A stretch of DNA of 6,668 nt, taken from NCBI GenBank assembly GCA_030836935.1, contig JAUPMA010000169.1, positions 1 to 6,668 of the forward strand, given 5' to 3'. This document shows positions 6,163-6,668 of this stretch, piece after piece. How positions within the stretch are numbered: the stretch's first letter is position 1; each line of letters begins with the position of its first letter. The notes under the pieces were generated by a model, which was given only the letters and a program-made list of their open reading frames with translations, did not search any database and had not been told where the DNA came from. The DNA comes from Pseudomonadota bacterium (GTDB lineage: Bacteria > Pseudomonadota > Gammaproteobacteria > SZUA-229). The position numbers and the translations under genes were made by a program.

Positions 6163-6668
6163 TCAAATACTCGATGTAATCCGCAAGTCCACAACGCTCG
6201 GCATTTTTCCCGGCGGCATCTGGCTGAAGCGGCTGAAACTGTTCAATGCCGACAGCAATAACTTGTCTTTTGCCTTGTCACCGGTTGAGCGGATCATTTC
6301 AATACGTTCAACACGGCCATCAAAACCGACTTTCAGCTTGATGCGAAAGTTATATTCCTGCGATTTGAGTTCTTCGATTTTTGCCAGCTGATCCTGCAAC
6401 TCGCTCGCCATCAAACCTTCGTACCAGGCAAACGGACTGCCATCGAGCAAACCGCGACCGCCTTTTTTCCCAACCAGACCAAAACCGTCACCGGCACCAC
6501 TGCCATCTGCATCCACACCCAGATCAGCACCAGCTGATTCAACCGGTTCCGGCGTTTGATCCATTATTTCTTCCGGTTCGGGAATATTTTCTTCCGGTTC
6601 CGGTTCCGGCGGCGGCTCATCCACTTTAGGCGGCGGCGGTGGCGGCGTTATCAAAGTGATTTGCTGCA
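6163..6668 (-). CDS. TonB/TolA-like energy transducer, C-terminal part (5' truncated by window edge)
   Basis: The frame is open from the right edge (first full codon 6664-6666, reading QQITLIT) to a TGA at 6163-6165, giving 167 visible residues. A TTG at 6652-6654 could be taken for a start but is more likely internal. Order of parts: a proline-rich segment of six Pro then PPPEPEPEE, typical of periplasm-spanning TonB proteins; a Gly/Asp-rich linker, GADLGVDADGSGAGDGFGL, then VGKKGGRGLL; FAWYEGLMASELQDQLAKIEEL; and a C-terminal TonB/TolA-like domain with FRIKLKVGFDGRVERIEMIRSTGD, a helix, MPPGKMPSVVDLRITSSI. In known systems such proteins, anchored in the inner membrane and driven by ExbB/ExbD or TolQ/TolR, couple proton motive force to outer-membrane partners. 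The N-terminal anchor lies outside the window. The next gene encodes an outer-membrane barrel, a plausible partner, but that barrel shows no obvious TonB box or plug, so the target is uncertain. Confidence 0.85.
   Translation of the reverse strand, partial: QQITLITPPPPPPKVDEPPPEPEPEENIPEPEEIMDQTPEPVESAGADLGVDADGSGAGDGFGLVGKKGGRGLLDGSPFAWYEGLMASELQDQLAKIEELKSQEYNFRIKLKVGFDGRVERIEMIRSTGDKAKDKLLLSALNSFSRFSQMPPGKMPSVVDLRITSSI

Noticed and set aside
5876..6391. Plus-strand open frame (171 codons) across the porin start and the TonB-like gene
   Set aside because: It overlaps two convincing minus-strand genes and the terminator between them; the composition is unlike a real protein and no ribosome binding site or domain was seen.
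6540..6650. GGTTCC/CCGGTT and GGCGG repeats as a DNA repeat element
   Set aside because: They are the codons of the Pro/Glu-rich spacer of the TonB-like protein, so the repetition is explained by protein composition.
6652..6654. TTG as the start of the TonB-like gene
   Set aside because: The frame continues upstream to the window edge as QQIT, and a TonB-like protein needs an N-terminal membrane anchor before the proline-rich region, so the gene is truncated by the window.

Overview
The window looks like chromosomal DNA of a gammaproteobacterium of middling GC content. The closest resemblances I recognise are a NadB C-terminus close to the enterobacterial and pseudomonad form, and a rhodanese of the Azotobacter/Pseudomonas RhdA type. 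This placement is an inference from protein similarity recalled from memory; genus and species cannot be read from the sequence.

Left part, plus strand (1-1232): the 3' end of nadB (L-aspartate oxidase, NAD biosynthesis) is followed by a 127-bp gap and then a complete tandem-domain thiosulfate sulfurtransferase (rhdA-like, 271 aa from the preferred ATG at 417). The gap is largely filled by an imperfect inverted repeat (296-384) whose arms are each built of three 8-bp units. It looks like a dispersed intergenic repeat.

Right part, minus strand (1293-6668), convergent with rhdA and reading right to left: (i) the C-terminal part of a TonB/TolA-like energy-transducer protein that enters from beyond the right edge; (ii) a likely intrinsic terminator; (iii) a 554-aa outer-membrane beta-barrel protein resembling the 'putative porin' (Porin_5-type) family; (iv) a 196-aa exported coiled-coil protein with a distinctive C-terminal motif; (v) a 794-aa lipoprotein made almost wholly of about 22 TPR units. 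The last two genes are 7 bp apart, and the stop codon of the first lies within the Shine-Dalgarno of the second. All four products carry export signals or are of an envelope type, so together they suggest a trans-envelope assembly: an energised inner-membrane/periplasm-spanning transducer, an outer-membrane barrel, a periplasmic coiled coil and an OM-anchored TPR scaffold. The part list resembles Tol-Pal-CpoB, but it is not the canonical tol-pal locus and its substrate or function is not evident. ExbB/ExbD-type genes would be expected just outside the right edge.

No tRNA, rRNA, CRISPR, transposase or phage gene was seen, and no gene-free stretch exceeds 300 bp. The intergenic intervals are 291-416 (inverted repeat), 1233-1292 (convergent junction, no convincing terminator), 4276-4350 (Shine-Dalgarno of the coiled-coil gene, otherwise nothing clear) and 6016-6162 (terminator plus presumed porin leader).
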